NCBI GenBank assembly: GCA_003024785.1
Contig: PUQB01000194.1
Location: 161,837 to 225,836 of the forward strand
Direction: 5' to 3'
Length of the DNA: 64,000 nucleotides
DNA from: Selaginella tamariscina
Taxonomy: Eukaryota; Streptophyta; Lycopodiopsida; Selaginellales; Selaginellaceae
Below the pieces are notes generated by a model. That model did not search any database and was not told where the DNA came from. It saw only the letters and a program-made list of their open reading frames with translations. The translations under genes and the position numbers were made by a program. The stretch's first letter is position 1. Each line of letters opens with the position of its first letter. Shown piece by piece: positions 23,851 through 35,474 of this stretch.

Positions 23851-25064
23851 TATTATATAATAACAATCATAATCCATGATGAAGATTAAACATACATTAT
23901 AAAAAAGTGTCAAATCTATAATACATAGTATATACACAGAACACACATTTATATATATAAGTAAGATCACGACAAACAACGTTCCTGTGTTTGTCATTGG
24001 ACCTTAACAAATGGGAAATGGGGCTTGTTATAAAGAGGTTGGAAAATACGTTTCTTGGCTGGGGGGAAAGCTAAAGAGATTCCTCTTGCATTTGTCATGT
24101 GGTAGTAAAGAAGTGCTTGAGGATAAGGAAAGACCAGCTTTGATTCAGATGCGCATGTATATATATCTACATGTGCACATAAATATACCAATTATAAAAC
24201 AATACTTCAAGCATTTGTATGCTGTTATCATTTCTACACACTGCATGCATGTTAGTTATACATTCATCTATAACAGACACACACACACTTAAAATTTTAT
24301 TCGACACACACGTATTTTGGAATTACGTAAATCTAATATAATAGACATATATGTGCATTATAAATTCTATTTAAAAACGATTATTATACGAGACCAAAAT
24401 ATACTAATATTCTAATATATTATATATTAATTTTAATGTACAATATAAATATACGTATGTATACAATTTAAATTAAGTATGAAAACGTGGAACTTTCAAC
24501 AATCTTGTTAAAATATAGGTTAACTTGTTATAAAAACCAAATTATTAAAAGTTAAAATGAGGTCTTCCATATAAAATGCAAAGCTGTTTTATCACATAAA
24601 TTAAAAACGCGGGTGCATGATAGATAACATAGCCCTAAGGACATTAAGGTTGAGCACTGTGTGTTCGACTCTTGTAAAGTTTATAATAAGTCTAATTGAT
24701 ATATTTGAGAAATAAAGTTGTATTATTAATGTCTAAAGTCTCCTCTTCAATATGTAGTTAACTGTATATATTCAATATAACGTAAAATCTTTCATAAAGA
24801 TTATACATTGATGTCATCTGAATCACACAAGCTCCAGTCCACAAGTGCGGATGGACTATATGGATTTACCGTGGCAATAAAGGAACGCTGGAAGCCATAA
24901 TGGGACAGGGCGGCTGGACTTATCAGATATAAATATTGTAGTACGTCTGGACTTATCAGATATAAATATTGTAGTACGTATGTACTTAAATTTGATATTT
25001 CACTACAGCAGCGTGGGATGGGATACCCTCTACGCCACACAATTGTCAACCGTCTTATGTAAAC
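23851..25064. repeat. Non-coding region with duplicated blocks
   Basis: 24150-24560 repeats 17870-18320 directly and 31130-31620 inverted (shared ATACTTCAAGCATTTGTATG, AACGTGGAACTTTCAACAA). 24945-25060 repeats 18690-18800. No gene supported. Confidence 0.7.
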
Positions 25065-25175
25065 ACGGTTGAGAGCCATGTTAACACGGATTGTGTGCAT
25101 TGACCCGTCAATGCTCCAAAAACGGTTGAGAGCCATGTTAACACGGATTGTGTGCATTGACCCGGTCAATGCTCC
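25065..25175. repeat. 57-bp tandem duplication
   Basis: ACGGTTGAGAGCCATGTTAA starts at 25065 and 25122. Both copies continue with ACACGGATTGTGTGCATTGA and differ by one inserted G. Confidence 0.85.
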
Positions 25176-25484
25176 AAAAAACAGTTTGAAACATAGTCAA
25201 ACACTGTGTTATTATGGATTGGTTTGACTGTGTTCAAGGAGGGTTGGGCCGCTTGGGATTGTAGCGTGCTTGTGCTTGGAGCAACAACAGTAGCATGGTG
25301 TTTGCATCGTCGCCCTTGAGCAATTGCATGCCAAATTTTGGAGGAAGGGCTGGAAAATATTGGGCAATGACATATGGGAGCCAGAGCCGAAGGACTACAT
25401 CAACAGGGCAACATCCATCATCCCATTGGTGGGGAGAGGTGATCCTTAGTGATCAAACAAAATGTTGTGGGTATCAACACTAGT

Positions 25485-25830
25485 CTTGTAAGTGGTGTTC
25501 ATTGAGAGACAAGGTTTTAGATGTAGAACGTGTTAGGGGGCATCTCACAGGGGAAGTTAGTTATGACATTGGTCTTGTAAGTGGTGTTCATTAAGAGACA
25601 AAGTTTTAGGTGTAGAACATGTTAGGGGACATCTCACATGGGAAGCTAGTTATGACATTGGTTTTGTAAGTGGTGTTCATTAAGAGACAAGGTTTTAGGT
25701 GTAGAACGGCATCTCATATGGGAAGCTAGTTATGACACTGGTCTTGTAAGTGGTGTTCATTGAGAGACAAGGTTTTAAGTGTAGAACTTGTTAGGGCATC
25801 TCACAGGGGAAGCTAGTTATGACATCTTAA
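25485..25830 (+). repeat. Four tandem copies of a BED-finger-coding segment
   Basis: TGTAAGTGGTGTTCATT recurs with spacings of 89, 89 and 80 bp. Each copy can encode C-K-W-C-S-L-R-D-K-V-L then R-G-H-L-T, a C-x2-C...H pattern typical of BED zinc fingers. Only the last copy continues into D-I-L-S-C-N-V, which would supply the final cysteine. The 89-bp period is not a multiple of three, so the copies cannot be read through. Confidence 0.75.
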
Positions 25831-26411
25831 GTTGCAATGTCATTTTGATAGAGAAAAGACAACAACTCAGGGAGATGGCTAAAACCATTGATGACTATGT
25901 TTTTATTGGAAGACACTAGAATAGTTTCTACATGTGTTGAAGGTGTCCAAAGCAATGGGGGTGATAATTTCAACTTCCCAGAGTTCTACACCATGTAGCA
26001 ATTCTATAGAAGGGATTTCTAGTATGTTTTTTTTTTTTTTTTTTGCAATGATAGGAGGGAATTAGGGATTCCCTTGATCCAAAAAGAAAGGAAGTAGTGG
26101 ATATGGTCATAGGCTAATTTTTTTGGAATGAACACATACCTTTTGTGAAAGCTCATTCTTATCATTTCAAGGAGATGGTGCAAACAAATTGTGAAGCATG
26201 TGATTCCCTATGACTCGACAACATTGCGAGAGCAATTGTTGCAAGTGGAGAAAGTTAGTTTCAAAGTTCAACTTACCAAGGTGAAGGCATGCCAAAAGAA
26301 TTGTGGGGTTACTCTTGTTGCTAATGTCTGAAACGACATAAGGAATTGTCATATCATGGGGTTTGTTGCATATAGTAAAGGACAATCGATTGTCCTTGAG
26401 GCAATTCTAAT

Positions 26412-27000
26412 ATGAAGACTGCTAATAGTGTCTTTGTAACATGGGAGCAAAGTATCAAGATTGTTAAAGAGGAGAATGTTCTTCTTATTGTCATGGATGG
26501 CAAGGCTTCAAACATGGTTGCTGCCAAGATTCTAGAGGCGAGGAGGCCAAAGATTGTGTGGGTTCCTTGCTTCGCTCATTGCTTGAACAACATTCTCAAG
26601 GATTTTCCCATGGATGGTTGGGTTGGGCAAGGCTCTTGTTGGCTTCCTCCATAACCATTCACATATGGTGGTGATTTTAGCATCCTTCTCTTCATGACGA
26701 GTGCTAAAGTTTAGCAAAACATGATTTAGCAACAACTTTCTTATGATGAAGAGATTGGTGGAGCTAAGGCCAAAGCTACAGTAAATGTTTGTCAGTGACG
26801 CTTACAATGCAAGGCTAGAGTCAACGATAAATGCTAGGAAAGAATGTCGAGGAACTATGTTCAACTACAAATATTGGGATGAGATTGAACACATGCTTGT
26901 TGTATTAAGGAGGAGGATGTATTTGCTACGGATGGTTGACAGGATGTGCTTGTGGTTGGGGAGGTTTATGAGGGGATGGACCAGATGAGCGAGAACATTT
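26412..27000 (+). pseudogene. DUF659-like hAT transposase fragment
   Basis: 26412-26654 encodes L-L-I-V-M-D-G-K-A-S-N-M-V-A-A-K-I-L-E and then P-K-I-V-W-V-P-C-F-A-H-C-L-N. This matches the familiar plant pattern of a D-N-A-S-N-x3-A stretch followed by P-C-x-A-H-C-L. The expected D-N is D-G here. 26785-26988 resembles the following region (N-Y-K-Y-W-D-E-I, L-V-V-L-R, M-V-D). No complete frame survives. Confidence 0.65.
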
Positions 27001-27150
27001 GTCAACTAGAGGGAGATATCTTAGGTACGACGAACTGAACCAACTGATTTCAAATAAGTGGTGGAATTATCATAGCACTTTTCACTCTGCGGTATATGTG
27101 ATTGATACGGAGTTTTAAGGTCAAGGACAAGAAAAAATCCAAGGAGGTAT

Positions 27151-28009
27151 TGGAATACATATTTGGAGATGTAGTTCCCTGGTTATCAATAGAGGCCAAC
27201 TATAAAAAATCAACTTTGCTAGTACAAGAACTTTGAGGGCAGTTTTGGCATTGAGGACTCTCATATGGAGCATACAACAAAGGATTATGTGCAATGATGG
27301 AAAGACAACCAGGGTCATCGGGTTTGGTGTTCCAGGGCTTGGGAGCACATTTTTAGAATGGTACGCTGTGCCCCACTGGGACAATAATGCACCATGGCCC
27401 ATGGCCATTGGCCACATATGAACTTAGTTAATATACGACTTTTATTATGGAATATTATATTTTATGGGCCATACCCCTATGGAATATTTTATTTTATGGG
27501 CCATGCTCCTTGCTCCCAACTTTTGAGATGCCGTCTTAATACAACCACTCCGCATTGATCGTTCTCAGATGGGAACGTTCTTGGTGACTCTAAAGACAAT
27601 GGATACTTTGGTCTAGACTTGTAAAGGGTTGGCAATTGAAGTGCTTAATTAAGCAAGTTCTTTCTCATATGTGGAGTGATTGTTTAACATTTTTGGGCAC
27701 GTCTCTTTGAAGAAGATGAATTGCTTGGTAATGAGCTGGACCATAGACTTGGTATTTGCGGCCAATAATGCCAAGTTGATAGTCAGCCACACTTTCTACG
27801 ACAAGTTCGTGAGATTGAACCAAGTGGGAAGTATTCCTTAAATTGGCTATTTGAAGAAGATGATGATGATTCTAGACGAGACCAGTGATGAATAGAATAC
27901 TATAAAAATTTTGTGTTTTGATCTATGTTTATTCATGCTCATTTCCGTGTTTCATGCTCGTGTCTAAAAAATTGAATGCCATTTTCCCAAATGATGTTAA
28001 TTTTAATTA
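27151..28009. other. Unassigned sequence between hAT relic and second LRR copy
   Basis: No convincing gene. Short frames here lack recognisable motifs. It may include further hAT remnants. Confidence 0.4.
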
Positions 28010-31000
28010 CATTCCCACTTGTTGGTCAGCCATGAGGACATTAACGTTCAGTAATGTAGGTTCGATTTTGTAAAGTTTTTAAATATACTAACTTTGCATC
28101 ATTGCCCATGTTTTCCATATTCAAATTATTTCTTTACTATATGATAAAAGCTGTCTTGGTAATACCTAACATCCTGTTCCCAACTGTTGAGGATGCACTT
28201 GACTCAGATGATCACCATTTGAGCCTCTTTGAACCAAGCGTACTTGTATAAAGAAGAGTCTCCAGTCCATGAAAACAATCCCTGAAAATCCCAGAACGAA
28301 CCCACAATAGCTCCTATGCAAATTTCCCATGGAGAGGCATTACGGATCAACCATGTATCTCGCTCCTCTTCATTATTGGGTTCAACTCTTTGGGAACAAG
28401 TTGGTAACGGATTTGATCCACAAAGATTGTTACCTTGAAACGATGAAGCTGGGAACCTGGAGATAAATGTGGGGTTCAATACCACGTTCCCACTCAAATG
28501 ATTATTTGACACATTGAAGCTCCCAAGACGATCCAAGGCTGCTATATCTCCCGGAAGATTGCCTTGAAGGGCATTGCTGGACAAGTCAAGCGATTCAAGG
28601 TTAACAAGATTATCAAATCCAGAGGGTATGTTCCCAGTAAACTTGTTGAACGATAGATTCAGATACTTCATGAGCACGAGTTCCCCAAGCACTCGAGGAA
28701 TACCACCCTCCAGGAAATTTTTAGAAACGTCAAAGACAGTCAGTTCATTGATGAACTCGGAATAGATCAGCGTGGTGCCTTTCACAATAATCTGAAACTC
28801 CATACCCCCAGGACAGTCAGGACACTCTAGTCCAGGAATGTTGTGCCACCTTCACCATCTTTTGTATTGTTCTGGAAGCCTGTCAGTTGCCCAACACTCT
28901 CTGGGATGCCACCACCAAGACGTTATCAGACATATCACTACCGGGATTCTGCCTCCAAGTTTGTTGTGTGCTACCGACATGAGTATTAAGGAAGTCCAGT
29001 TGCATATATCTCAGGAAAATTACCAGAGAATGCGTTTCCCCTAAAGTTGGCAATCTTAACATTCATCATGTTTGGCTCAACATTTTTGATAAATCTCCTT
29101 CAAACCTGTTGTTAGAAACATCCAAGTGAACGAACCTTGGAAGGCGACCAAAATCCATATTGAGACTGCGAAGTCCATTGTGTGCAACTTTCAGAATGGA
29201 AAGACTCGAACAGTTGTTAAGAGCAGCAGGCAGTTCACCGGTCAACTTATTGTATGACAAGTCCATGTAGTAGAGCTGGGAGGCATTACCAAGAGCAGGA
29301 ATTTCACCAGAGAATTCATTTCTTGACAGGTCCAGCGTCCAAAGCTCGGGTGCGCTCTTGAGACACTTCGTGATTCCTCCAGTCAACAAGTTGCTAGACA
29401 GGTCCAACTTGGATATGGATGTGAGTGTGCAGTTAGGAGGAAGAGAACCTGAGAGATTGTTTCTTGCAAGATCTAGAGTGGAAAGGGCCCATCTGAAAAT
29501 ACTCTGGGGGTATCGAACCGGTCAGCTTGTTGGTGTAGGCCATCAAATTCTCCAATTTGTTAAGCTTTGATAATTCTGGAGGCAAGCTGCCTGTGAGATT
29601 GTTCACTCCTAGATCAACGTGAGTTAAGTTGACGCAAGAAGATAACGAGCTGGGAACCTGTCCTCCTATGTGGTTGAATGCAATATCAAGGAACGTCAGG
29701 GCTTGCATAGACTCACCAATGCTTGCCGGTAGGGTACCATCAAGATTATTCTTGTAAATATCCAACCGAGTCGCATGTGAACATTGAAGAATGGATTCTG
29801 GGATTCTATTGCTTAAGCTGTTCTCTCCAAGCAATATATTAATCAATGAACATGTGCTTTCAAACTCGGGAATCACACCGCTGATGTTGTTCCCATGTAC
29901 GTTAAAGCTGGTCAAGGATGGCAATTGCTTGAAAGTCTCTACAGGAAGCTGACCAATTATGTTATTGAACTCTAAGTTGAGCTCAAGCAGTTTCTCAGTC
30001 GCCACAAAACCTGTTCCAAATTCAAAAGAGATCAAAGAGTTACTCTGCATGAACAAGTGCGTGAGGTTGTTCTTCATGAGGAAAGTAGGAACACCTCCAG
30101 TCAACTCGTTTGCTCGTAAGTCCACTGCTTCTAAACTTGTACAATCTTCCAAGCCTGTTGGGACTGGCCCCTCAAGAGGTTGTAGCTGAGATCCAATTGT
30201 TTCAGCCTCGTGAGTTTTCCCAAAGAAGCCGGAATTGTGCCAATTAGACGATTCCAGGAAAGACTCAGTGTCTCCAGACTTGTACAGTTGCCTAAGCTTG
30301 GTGGAATGTTCCCAGTGAGCAGGTTGTCACTTGCATCAAAGAAATTGAGCTTCTGCAGTCGGCCAAGCGAGTCAGGAATGTTCCCTCCAAGGAGGAGATT
30401 TCCCATGAGATTCAGTCTTTGCAACCTCTGGCAGTTGCTGAGTGTTTCTGGTATCTCTCCAGCAAACAAGTTGCTTGATAAGTCGAGCTCTTCGAGGGAA
30501 AAGAGGGACCCCAAAGAAGAAGTTATTGTGCCCTTCAACACCAAATCGTTACCTTGGAGACGAATAGATGTGATATGGCTTTCTTTGTCACACGTTATCC
30601 CTGTCCAGTTGCACATGTTAGTATTTGAGTTCCAATTTGCCAATACATCCGTGGTGCTTCTGTTCCATGGAGGAGAGTAAGTCTTCACGTTTCTCTTGAA
30701 TTCCAGGAGCACATCAAGTTCTTCGCAAGCTGCTAAAACAAAATGTAAAATGAGAAAGAGGAACTTCATCTTGGAGAATGTATGCCCGATTGAATCTTCC
30801 CTACTGCAAATAGTATGTTTATAGTCAACGTGCATGTAGGTGGTCTGTTGGCACACACACACACACAATCAAGTTTAAAGCATAGACTTTGGACATTAGT
30901 GTTTACCGTGTCTTATGCTCGGGAGACTTGACATGAGTCATGCAAGGAATATGGTAATGTTTGCCACGTGGGAGACTTGAAGAGTATGTACCTTGACTTG

Positions 31001-31060
31001 ACATAAGCCGTGCAAGGATAAAATTAAATAAAATTAGGTGGGTCATGCACGTTTGTTTTG
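28010..31060 (-). repeat. Direct segmental duplicate of the LRR gene region (18860-21990)
   Basis: Both flanks and the whole LRR gene are repeated in the same orientation. The 3' flank shares CAGTAATGTAGGTTCGATTT and the 5' flank shares the GGAGACTT/GGTGGGTCATGCACG block. Identity is visibly high, with scattered small indels. Confidence 0.9.
28170..30769 (-). pseudogene. Broken copy of the LRR receptor-like protein gene
   Basis: It starts at the ATG at 30769 with the same signal peptide and repeats as 19005-21698. The frame breaks near 30171 (one C lost in CCCCTC-AAGAGG), near 29487 (two bases lost before GCCCATCTG), near 29070 (one base lost in TGTTTGGCTC) and near 28940 (a deletion of roughly 30 bases or more). 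Three longer open pieces remain (30868-30131, 30152-29433, 28803-28204). No full-length product is possible as read. Confidence 0.9.
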
Positions 31061-31890
31061 TATGTACTGTTGTTAAGTATGATCCACCTTTAAATAGTAA
31101 TTTTGACTAATATATATGAAAGACCTTGTTTTAACTTTTACTAATTTGATCTTTATAACAAGTTAACCTATATTTTAACAAGGTTGTTGAAAGTTCCACG
31201 TTTTCACACTTAATTTAAATTACATACATACATATGTTTATATTGTACATTAAAATTAATATATAATGTATAAGAATATTAACATATTTTGGTCTCATAT
31301 AATAATCATTTTTAAATAGAATTTATGCACTATTTAATGCACATATGTCTATTATATTAGATTTACGTAATTCCATTTTAATATGCATATTTAGAATAAA
31401 AACACGTGTGTGTCGAATAAAATTTTAAACCATTCGTGTCATGTGTGTGTGTGTGTGTCTGTTATAGATGGATGTATAACTAACTACATGCAGTGTGTAG
31501 AAATGATAAGTCATCAACGTGTTGGGTTGACAAATGCTTGAAGTATTGTTTTGTGATTGGTATGTTTATGTGTGCATTAGATATACAAACATGCACGTGC
31601 CTGTGCCCTTGTGCAAAGAGAGAGAGAGAGAGAGGAGAGAGGCATCTGCGCATATAAAACATTTTCAATGAGTCTATGCACCACCATAAAAATATGGAAT
31701 GTCATAATATTAACGTGTGAAATTGTACAATATTCTGACCAGAATATTTACATCTGTGTATTGTGTATTATATACACAATAATGTTAATGAGGAAGTTTG
31801 GTATAGTAAACAAGGGAGTATGCGTGCGTGTATGTCTAGGGTTAACACCTTAAATGTGCGGATGAGATCAAAGTGGTACTTTAATGTGCG
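31061..31890 (-). repeat. Inverted copy of 17595-18330
   Basis: The reverse complement matches 17595-18330 over its length, and also 24150-24560. It contains TG (31445-31460) and AG (31617-31640) microsatellites. The homology ends inside the start of the thaumatin-like relic (AAAGTGGTACTTTAAT). Confidence 0.8.
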
Positions 31891-32447
31891 ATTGTAATGG
31901 TAAACTACATTGCGACACTTCTGGACAAACTCCTGCTACAATTGTACAGTTCGCATTTCACATAAACAATGTGAACAGCTACAGTGTCTCCGTTGTAGAC
32001 GGATACAACCTGCCAATAACAAGCCATCCTGGATGCGGGGTTCAAGAGTGACGTCAATATGAACTGCCTGAACTTGCAGTCCGTAATAGAGATGGATATG
32101 TTATTGCTTGGGATTAGCCTTCAGTGAAGATAGGTATGCAAAGTTTTGCCCTTCAAGTCCTCTCTCTCTACACACACACAGTGTTTTTTTTTATCTTTTC
32201 TTTTCTTTTCTTTTTCTTTCTTTCTTTCAGATACTTATGTAGCAATGAGTTTGATAATCGAGGGTGTTCAGCCAACTATTTCGCTGACAAGTTTAAGGAG
32301 TCTTGCCCTGCTGCTGCAACTTATAAGTACGATAAGATAAACTCAAGCTTCACATGTGCATCGGGAGCGGAATTCACAGTTACATTCTGTCCCGGTGGTA
32401 ACGCGCTAGCTAGCTTGCTCGATCTCAAGGTCTTTGAAATCACATAA
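31864..32447 (+). pseudogene. Thaumatin-like protein (PR-5 type) relic
   Basis: 31864-32050 encodes C-D-C-N-G-K-L-H-C, then P-A-T-I-V-Q-F and S-V-V-D-G-Y-N-L-P-I, matching the thaumatin-like order (G-D-C-G-G-x-L-x-C, P-A-T-L-A-E-F, V-D-G-x-N-x-P). The frame then breaks: V-Q-E-stop, with C-x-D-V-N-M-N-C- and R-N-R-D-G-Y-V-I-A-like pieces in other frames. After an apparent intron (GTATGCAAAG at about 32132 to a T-rich tract and CAG at 32230) an exon encodes S-A-N-Y-F-A-D-K-F-K-E-S-C-P and S-F-T-C-A-S-G-A-E-F-T-V-T-F-C-P, the typical C-terminal half. The N-terminus is absent. Thaumatin-like proteins are secreted defence or wall proteins; this copy is dead. Confidence 0.75.
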
Positions 32448-32519
32448 AACTCCTGCGTTTGTGTTTCTGGCTTAAATAAACAGTACTTCATTCATTATTG
32501 TATGTTTAATCTTGATCAT

Positions 32520-33715
32520 GGACTATTACATAAAATAAAAGATTTTATTGTTTATTACGAATATATTTAGAACATTTTATGTTATTAAGTCTGTCAAACA
32601 GACTGTTTGAAGCGGAAAAGTATACACACTTTGTACACGGTGCTTCTTAACTTATTTTCTTCGTTATCAAAACAATATTTGAAATGCTTTATGCTGCCAC
32701 GTCAGTCAAACAGACTTTTTGAAGCGGAATAGTATACACGGACCACCTTCTGATTCTAAACTTGTTTTCTTCGATGCAGACATGCATAACTATTAAAGTA
32801 TTTTAATGGTATCATGTAAATTTTGGACGTGAAAGAAAGGGCGCTTCAGGGTAAGCGCTGTTCACGCGTGTTCAAATGGGGAAATTCTCAATCTGGATCA
32901 AGTTTGCAGTTGCATCGATCCTTTGCCTTGACTTGTAATGGTATAATTTATAATCTTCAAATAATTCATTTTGGTATCACTTGCATGCTTACAAGATACT
33001 ATGTGTATGCGTACACATGCACATATCATGTGATATACATACAATAACATGTATATATAACATTAACCCATAATGTTTACTTTCACTAGCAGATATTTGT
33101 GTAGCTTTAACAAGATATCATGTGTATACATAGAGTAACAGGTTATACAGGTAAACCCTATTGGGACGGGCCCCTTTTGAAGTTTGTACACAAATGCAAT
33201 GTACATGGGAATGCTATTGTGTGGAGGGCAACTAACGGGTGGAAAAAAAAAAGTACGACCGAAATGCATCTGTTACAATATGCAACAGTACAGTTATCAA
33301 TGGTGTGGAATTTACAGGCGTGAGCTTCGATGGGGAAGGTTTTTTCAAGACCGATGGATGGTATGGCTGGCAGAACTGGGCATTCTATGGATATTGGAAA
33401 GACTCGATTCAGTCGCATTTCAGTTCTCATCTTTAGTGTAATCACATATAAGCACTCAAATAACTTCACATATATACGTATGTACAGGTTGTGTGTGTGT
33501 GTGAGAGAGAGAGATTTTGCCTTTTAAGACAAACTTCATTACAATAAAGTTAAAAACTGTGGTTAAATAGACACTCTTGCCTTAACGATTGACCTCCATT
33601 CTAATGGCCAACCTGCCTCTTCCAAGAATCCTCCACGATCAGCTCATCCACGCCCCAATCCTCAAAGTAACAAACAAAATATACATGAATCAATTTACAC
33701 ACACATGCATGCCCT
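32520..33715 (+). repeat. Inverted copy of 22675-23850
   Basis: Carries the second secreted-protein copy and the same ~115-bp upstream duplication (GTCTGTCAAACAGACT region at about 32590 and GTCAGTCAAACAGACTTTTT at about 32702). Confidence 0.85.
32876..33436 (+). pseudogene. Broken copy of the small secreted-protein gene
   Basis: Exon 1 starts ATG at 32876 (MGKFSIWIKFAVASILCL). A C inserted in TTTGCCTTGAC shifts it to a stop (D-L-stop). Exon 2 (about 33152-33436) lost one base in the A-run after AACGGGTGG, so the frame shifts after N-G-W-K-K-K. Its C-terminus also differs (Y-W-K-D-S-I-Q-S). The counterpart at 22918-23484 is intact. Confidence 0.8.
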
Positions 33716-33841
33716 TCCATCAGGCAGGTATTGCCTGATAATGAAAGAGATTTTTCGCTCACCAAGCTCTTTCATGGCAATCTACATTATTCCCAGTTAG
33801 CCTCAGAGACATGATATATATGTATGCATGTGTACATACCT
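33716..33841. other. Short non-coding flank of the copia insertion
   Basis: Ends in TACCT (33837-33841), the left target duplication of the copia element. Confidence 0.8.
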
Positions 33842-33904
33842 TGTTGAGACATAAACTGATGCTCCATTGTAACAGAGATAGGGTTTTATGTTAAATTCTG
33901 AATA
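33842..33904 (+). repeat. 5' LTR of the copia element (63 bp)
   Basis: Starts TGTTGAGACATAAACTG and ends ATTCTGAATA. It differs from the 3' LTR at only about two positions (AAATTCTGAATA versus AGATTCTGAACA). Exceptionally short for copia. Confidence 0.9.
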
Positions 33905-33916
33905 TGGTATTAGAGC
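33905..33916 (+). other. Primer binding site of the copia element
   Basis: TGGTATTAGAGC abuts the 5' LTR directly, a tRNA-iMet-type site with one mismatch to TGGTATCAGAGC. Confidence 0.9.
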
Positions 33917-33967
33917 TGCTTCCGATTTGGGCAAGGAGTAATATGTAATGTAGCCTAGTGGGAGGCC

Positions 33968-34760
33968 ATGGCTGAATCTGGTGAGGATTCCTCTTGAAGC
34001 TCGTGTGGGAGCAAGCCCTTTGTGTTCAAGAGGTAGAACTTTCTATTGTGGAAGAAGTTGATGGAGACTCGACTATGTGTCAAAGGAGTTTTTGGGCTTG
34101 TCTGTGGGATTGACCCGAAGCCGTTGGAGGGCAACTCCAATGAGACCCTTAAAATCCACCAGGAGTGGAAAGTGTGGGCTGAGCATGTTGTGGGCTGCAT
34201 CTGCACTTACCTCAGCCCGGGGATTATGCTCAAGGTGGATACTGATAAGTCCCTTGCTGAAGTCTGGAAGTGGTTGTTGGACACCTACGGGAAAAAGACC
34301 GACATGGAAGTCATGCAGATCCACTCGGAGCTTGAGGCTTGTATCTACGAAGATGGAGACATGCAGGAGCATGCAGACAAGTTGAGTCAACTCTTTGCTG
34401 AACTTGCTGCCCAAGGGGACGAGCATATCATCCCGGATTTCATGCAAAAGGTGAAGCTCTACCGGTCCCTCCCTGCTCAATGGGACAGGGATGTCGAGGC
34501 TCTCGATCGTGAGGACAATCTCACATTTGAAACGGCGGTGGCCAAGCTTGTGGCCACAGCCTTGCTTCGCAAGGAGAAGGTCAAAACCAACGCTTTGCAT
34601 GAAGTCATGTATGCCAAACGATGAGTTCCTGAGCATGAGCTAGCCGGGCTTGATGCTGTTGCACCCTTGCCGCCTCCAGCCCACGATCCAGGCAATGCCT
34701 GGGCTGGCCGAGGAGCTCAAGATGGTGGTTGGGCTGGCCGAGGTGGACATGGACGAGCAA
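33968..34760 (+). pseudogene. Copia gag
   Basis: The ATG at 33968 (M-A-E-S-G-E) is followed by an early stop. From 34046 a 192-residue open stretch matches the copia gag fold (W-K-K-L-M-E, A-W/V-W-K-W-L-L-D-T-Y, Q-I-H-S-E-L-E, L-Y-R-S-L-P-A-Q-W-D), ending at 34624. A Gly/Arg-rich tail lies in another frame up to about 34760. No CCHC knuckle is visible and the sequence jumps to the protease end, so an internal deletion is likely. Confidence 0.75.
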
Positions 34761-34789
34761 CTTTTGGAGGGGTTTAGGATTCAAGACAG

Positions 34790-35474
34790 TGAGGAGATGA
34801 CGTTCAAAGACGCCTTGCATGTCCCAAGCATGTAGAAAACCTTATGTCGGTGGCGAGGTTGTGTAACGACGGGAAGTCGATCATGTTTACTAGTCATGGT
34901 GTGGATTTATATGACAAGTTGGATTTCCGTGTGACTGGGAGGAAAGTTCTCCATGCCAGGCGATGTGGAAACTTGTATAAGATTCTCTCACACCCTCATC
35001 TTGTTGCAGCCGCTGAGAACGTCATTGGTGCAGATGCCTATTTGTGGCATTGCCGGTTGGGTCATGCAAATCACAAGGCACTGCACGGGCTTTGTCCAAC
35101 TACATGGTGGAAGGGCTGGATCTGAGGCTTGGTTTTTCACATGCATTTTGTGAGTCATGTGTGTTGGGCAAACATCATTGCTGAAGTTTTGGATCTTCAA
35201 AGCACCGCTCTTCAGAGCTCTTGGAGCTGGTGCACTCCAACCTGTGTGGGCCCATGGACATCCCGAGTCATTTTGGCGCATGTTATGTTCTTACATTCAT
35301 TGATGACTTCAATCGCCTCACCAAACTTTTCTTCCTACGTCGTAAAAGTGAGATGATGGAGGCCTTCCGTGTGTACAGAGCTATGGTGGAAACTCAAGTT
35401 GGCAAGAAGCTTAAGGCTTTGCGCACGGACGGCGGCAAGGAATACCTTAACTCCACCATGCAAGAGTTATGCAA
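34790..35474 (+). pseudogene. Copia protease end, GAG-pre-integrase and first part of integrase
   Basis: F-K-D-A-L-H-V-P-S-M is the typical end of copia protease, with a stop before N-L-M-S-V-A-R-L. The GAG-pre-integrase follows with W-H-C-R-L-G-H-A and C-E-S-C-V-L-G-K-H-H (the HHCC finger, in two frames). The integrase core at 35221-35474 has L-V-H-S-N-L-C-G-P-M (first catalytic Asp position is N), F-I-D-D-F-N-R and L-R-T-D-G-G-K-E-Y. It is cut after Q-E-L-C by the DNA transposon and resumes at about 50203. Confidence 0.8.

Larger units (their letters stand above)
25480..27150 (+). mobile_element. hAT-superfamily transposon relic (BED finger plus DUF659-like)
   Basis: The plus strand shows a repeated BED-like finger (25485-25830), then a DUF659-like segment at 26412-26640 and fragments of the later domain up to about 27000. 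Many stops and frameshifts are present. No terminal inverted repeats were found. Confidence 0.65.

Noticed and set aside
27121..27421. Overlapping open frames on both strands
   Set aside because: No recognisable domain, and composition and context fit decayed transposon sequence.
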